Assembly (NCBI RefSeq): GCF_026015295.1
Contig: NZ_JAPDUW010000001.1
Coordinates: forward strand, 1,364,001 to 1,428,000
Source: Segatella copri
GTDB taxonomy: Bacteria > Bacteroidota > Bacteroidia > Bacteroidales > Bacteroidaceae
Length of the DNA: 64,000 nt
Direction of reading: 5' to 3'
The notes under the pieces were generated by a model that was not told where the DNA came from, searched no databases, and was given only the letters and a program-made list of their open reading frames with translations. How positions within the stretch are numbered: position 1 is the first letter of the stretch; the number at the start of each line of letters is the position of its first letter. Positions 61,675 through 64,000 of the stretch are shown piece after piece. A program made the translations under genes and the position numbers.

Positions 61675-62150
61675 TTAAATTGTTCCTTAATCCAGTCCAT
61701 CGCCTTCGAGAGATGGTTGAACACCGTCACCTTGCTCACTCCCACTTCATCAGCCACCTCCTGATAAGATTTCTCCTGAAGATAGCGCAGACGGAAAATG
61801 AGTTGCCGGATAGGCGGTTCCAGGTCTTCGATGAGAAGCATCAGCCGGTCGAGCCGTTCATCGGTCTCTTCCGAGAGAATCACGTCGGCATCATCCAGCA
61901 GCAGCTTCGCCACCCTTTCCTTCACGCTCTTATGAGCTATCAGGTTGAGACAGCGGTTGCGTACGCTCCGCATCAAGTAACCATCCTCACTCCCAGGCAC
62001 CAGAACCACATCATCGGCAAGAATCTGGGCGAATACTTCGCTCACCACATCCTTGCTCTCGTCATCATCCGAAAGAATGCATCTGGCCAGATTGTACATC
62101 TTCGCGTAATGCTGACGGAATAACTGTTCTATGTCCTTTTTTCTGTTCAT
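61671..62150 (-). CDS. ECF-type RNA polymerase sigma factor (module 2)
   Basis: The 159-residue FecI-like sigma factor has region 2 with LSDDDESKDVVSEVFAQIL and region 4 with LRYLQEKSYQEVADEVGVSK, then FNHLSKAMDWIKEQFK. It heads the second module: DUF4974 protein, STN barrel and lipoprotein. Its -7 box is at 62261-62268. Similarity to the module-1 sigma factor is clear in region 2 but not close overall. Confidence 0.9.
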   Translation of the reverse strand: MNRKKDIEQLFRQHYAKMYNLARCILSDDDESKDVVSEVFAQILADDVVLVPGSEDGYLMRSVRNRCLNLIAHKSVKERVAKLLLDDADVILSEETDERLDRLMLLIEDLEPPIRQLIFRLRYLQEKSYQEVADEVGVSKVTVFNHLSKAMDWIKEQFK

Positions 62151-62260
62151 ATACTATCTATACAGTTGAGCCAAGCGAAAAACTAAGCAAAACATCAACT
62201 TTTTTGTTTTTTCCTTTAAATCCGAATCGAAATCACCAAGATTCTCCCCGGATTTGAATG

Positions 62261-62268
62261 CAAAAGTA
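62261..62268 (-). promoter_or_regulatory. -7 box of sigma module 2
   Basis: TACTTTTG on the minus strand, about 110 bases before the sigma start. Confidence 0.6.
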
Positions 62269-62351
62269 CACAATCTATCGGAGATAGAAGACAAATGGTT
62301 AGGATAAATCGATTTTCAGTTGATTTATTTGTTCATTCCAACATTTTTTAG

Positions 62352-62359
62352 TACTTTTG
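62352..62359 (+). promoter_or_regulatory. -7 box of the 62454 radical SAM operon
   Basis: TACTTTTG, 95 bases before the radical SAM start. The stretch 62151-62453 otherwise holds only the two divergent promoters. Confidence 0.6.
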
Positions 62360-62453
62360 CCCACCAAATTACGAACAAGTAAATAAGATTGGTATAAAAA
62401 TAGGTATTACCAAGATAAAATAAAGAATAGATTAGATAAAGGAGAATAAAATT

Positions 62454-63221
62454 ATGTCAACGATTATTTATCCATCACCGATATTCGGTCCGGTAAACTC
62501 CCGCCGTCTGGGAGTTTCATTGGGCATCAACCTCATGCCATCTGATGGCAAGGTCTGCTCATTCGACTGCGTTTATTGCGAATGCGGATTCAACGCCGAC
62601 TTCCGTCCTAAGAAGAAGCGCCCTACCCGCGAGGAGGTAAGAGAAGGACTGGAGAAGGTTCTGAAAGAGCGCCACGACAACAACCAACCTCTGGATGACA
62701 TCACCTTCGCAGGAAACGGTGAACCTACGGGACACCCAGACTTCAAGGGAATCGTGGAAGATACGATGGAACTCTGCAAGAAATATTTCCCTGAAGCACA
62801 AGTATCCGTACTCAGCAACGCCACCTATATATATAAGGAGGAAGTGAGAGAGGCGCTGATGCTCGTGGATAACAACATCCTGAAACTGGATACCGTGGAT
62901 ATGGATTACATCAAGAAGCTGGACCGCCCTCAGCAGCCTAACTACGACGTGAAGGATGTAATCAAATATCTGAAGATGTTCAAGGGGCACGTCATCATCC
63001 AGACCATGTTCCTGAGAGGTGACGGTTTGGACAATACCAGCGAGCACTTCGTAGCTCCTTGGCTGGAGGCAGTGAAAGACATCCAGCCTCAGCAGGTAAT
63101 GGTTTATACCATCGCCCGCGAAACACCAGACAAATTGCTAGAAAAGGCACCAAAGGAAGTACTCGATGCCATCAAGGAGCGTGTAGAGGCTCTGGGCATC
63201 AAGTGTACAGCCAGCTACTAA
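62454..63221 (+). CDS. Radical SAM protein (wyosine/Mg-protoporphyrin-type group)
   Basis: The 255-residue enzyme has the cluster motif CSFDCVYC (CxxxCxxC, about residues 35-42), preceded by GPVNSRRLGVSLGINLMP. The SAM-binding FAGNGEPTGHPDF, and LRGDGLDNT and VYTIARETP near the end are typical of a widespread group of uncharacterised radical SAM enzymes in Bacteroidetes. Product unknown. A pyridoxal kinase gene follows 46 bases later in the same direction. Confidence 0.85.
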   Translation: MSTIIYPSPIFGPVNSRRLGVSLGINLMPSDGKVCSFDCVYCECGFNADFRPKKKRPTREEVREGLEKVLKERHDNNQPLDDITFAGNGEPTGHPDFKGIVEDTMELCKKYFPEAQVSVLSNATYIYKEEVREALMLVDNNILKLDTVDMDYIKKLDRPQQPNYDVKDVIKYLKMFKGHVIIQTMFLRGDGLDNTSEHFVAPWLEAVKDIQPQQVMVYTIARETPDKLLEKAPKEVLDAIKERVEALGIKCTASY

Positions 63222-63266
63222 GAGATAATCAGGATAAGAAAGAAAAGCAAGTAGAAAAAAGAAAGA

Positions 63267-64000
63267 ATGAAAGCGAAAAGTAATATCCTTATTATCAGCG
63301 ATATGTGTGGTTACGGAAAGGTATCTGCCGCAGTTCAGATGCCTATCCTCTCTTATATGGGACTCGACGTGTTCAATCTGCCCACCATGCTCATCAGCAA
63401 CACCTTCCCATACGGCAAGTACGCCATTCTGGAATGCACTTCGTATATCGAGGAAGCCTTGCAGAAGTGGAACGAACTGGGCATTCACTTCGATGCCATC
63501 ACCACGGGTTTCATGGCTTCGGAGCGTCAGGCTAAGCTGGTGGCACGCTATTGCAGAGAACAGGCAGCACTGGGCACCGACATCTATGTGGATCCCGTGA
63601 TGGGCGATTACGGCAAGCTCTATGGTGGAGCCAGTGAGAGTACCGTAAGATGCATGAAGGAGATGCTGAGCGTATCGCATCTCTGTTTTCCCAACTATAC
63701 CGAGGCTTGTCTGCTGACGGATTCGGAATATAAGGAAGAGGGAATCTCGGAGAAGGAAGCCTATGAACTGATAGATAAACTGAGAGCCATCGGTTCCCAC
63801 TCCGTGCTCATCACCTCGTGCATCGTAGAGGGTCAGCATGCCGTGGTAGGTTTCAATCATCTTACAGAAGAGTATTTCCTCCTGCCCTACGAAGAAATAC
63901 CTGTTCAGTTCCCGGGCACCGGCGACATCTTCTCCAGCATCATCGTGGGCAGACTGAAGGATGGCGATCAGCTTCGCCATGCCACCCGCATCGCCATGGA
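63267..64000 (+). CDS. Pyridoxal/pyridoxamine kinase (PdxY-like), N-terminal part
   Basis: The gene is open from ATG 63267 to the window end (244 residues seen; the family has about 285). It has the ribokinase-like fold of pyridoxal kinases: the start KSNILIISDMCGYGKVSAA in place of the usual GHVGN, VDPVMGDYGKLYGG, FPNYTEACLLT, and the anion hole FPGTGDIFSS with the catalytic Asp. These enzymes phosphorylate vitamin B6 forms. ThiD is in the same superfamily, so a hydroxymethylpyrimidine kinase is the alternative; the FPNYTEA and GTGDIFS words favour pyridoxal kinase. The window cuts the 3' end. Confidence 0.85.
   Translation, partial: MKAKSNILIISDMCGYGKVSAAVQMPILSYMGLDVFNLPTMLISNTFPYGKYAILECTSYIEEALQKWNELGIHFDAITTGFMASERQAKLVARYCREQAALGTDIYVDPVMGDYGKLYGGASESTVRCMKEMLSVSHLCFPNYTEACLLTDSEYKEEGISEKEAYELIDKLRAIGSHSVLITSCIVEGQHAVVGFNHLTEEYFLLPYEEIPVQFPGTGDIFSSIIVGRLKDGDQLRHATRIAM

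Overview
The window is from a Bacteroidales chromosome, most likely Prevotellaceae (Prevotella/Segatella copri-like). The grounds are the dense TAnnTTTG-type -7 promoter boxes close to start codons, several ECF sigma/anti-sigma/outer-membrane-barrel modules, STN and carboxypeptidase-regulatory-like TonB-receptor architecture, and an IntDOT-like tyrosine recombinase. All calls come from reading the sequence and translations; no database search was run.

Layout. 1-10.5 kb: end of a glutamate synthase small subunit; an ECF sigma factor with a probable dual-membrane-spanning anti-sigma factor; rnz, a lipoprotein, mazG divergent from valS; a clostripain-like lipoprotein and a GYF-domain membrane protein. 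10.6-11.1 kb: a promoter-to-terminator unit that holds only tiny ORFs, then a Fur-family regulator. 11.67-15.96 kb: a TPP-riboswitch-controlled thiS-thiG-thiC-thiH operon. 16.1-16.6 kb: a hybrid pseudogene with a MATE N-terminus, and tRNA-Lys(CTT). 16.7-21.75 kb: a possible small integrative element bounded by a 14-bp direct repeat. It carries a Cys-rich TonB-like protein paired with a radical SAM enzyme, a mobilisation-like small protein behind an oriT-like nested hairpin, and a recombinase with a small partner gene.

21.9-31.8 kb: an S28/S37-type peptidase, a patatin-barrel protein, a RelE/ParE-like toxin-antitoxin pair with a duplicated antitoxin start, and an exported protein with a short sorting-like tail. 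A repeat-rich graveyard (28.1-29.3 kb) and an AAA-ATPase_like/PDDEXK_9 gene follow; three copies of a CTCTTCACC-type repeat lie around these genes. 31.8-39.4 kb: a metallo-beta-lactamase fold protein, a lipoprotein, a TamA/BamA-like protein, an rRNA methyltransferase, a membrane protein, bifunctional hisB and a porin.

39.6-46.1 kb: an ECF sigma operon, an RprXY-like two-component system and a TonB-receptor-like barrel. 46.1-47.8 kb: FKBP, an oxidoreductase reduced to its two ends by internal deletion, and an alpha/beta hydrolase. 48-62.2 kb: two paralogous sigma/DUF4974/STN-barrel modules on the minus strand plus two further barrels and a lipoprotein. 62.4-64 kb: a radical SAM protein and a truncated pyridoxal kinase.

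The main theme is envelope regulation. Four ECF sigma factors and one two-component system sit next to genes for outer-membrane barrels or exported proteins. The most interesting leads are the Cys-rich/radical SAM pair with its possible attachment repeats, the tiny-ORF transcription unit, the toxin-antitoxin duplication scar, the 98-bp structured palindrome at 28.4 kb and the near-identical patch shared by the two STN barrels.
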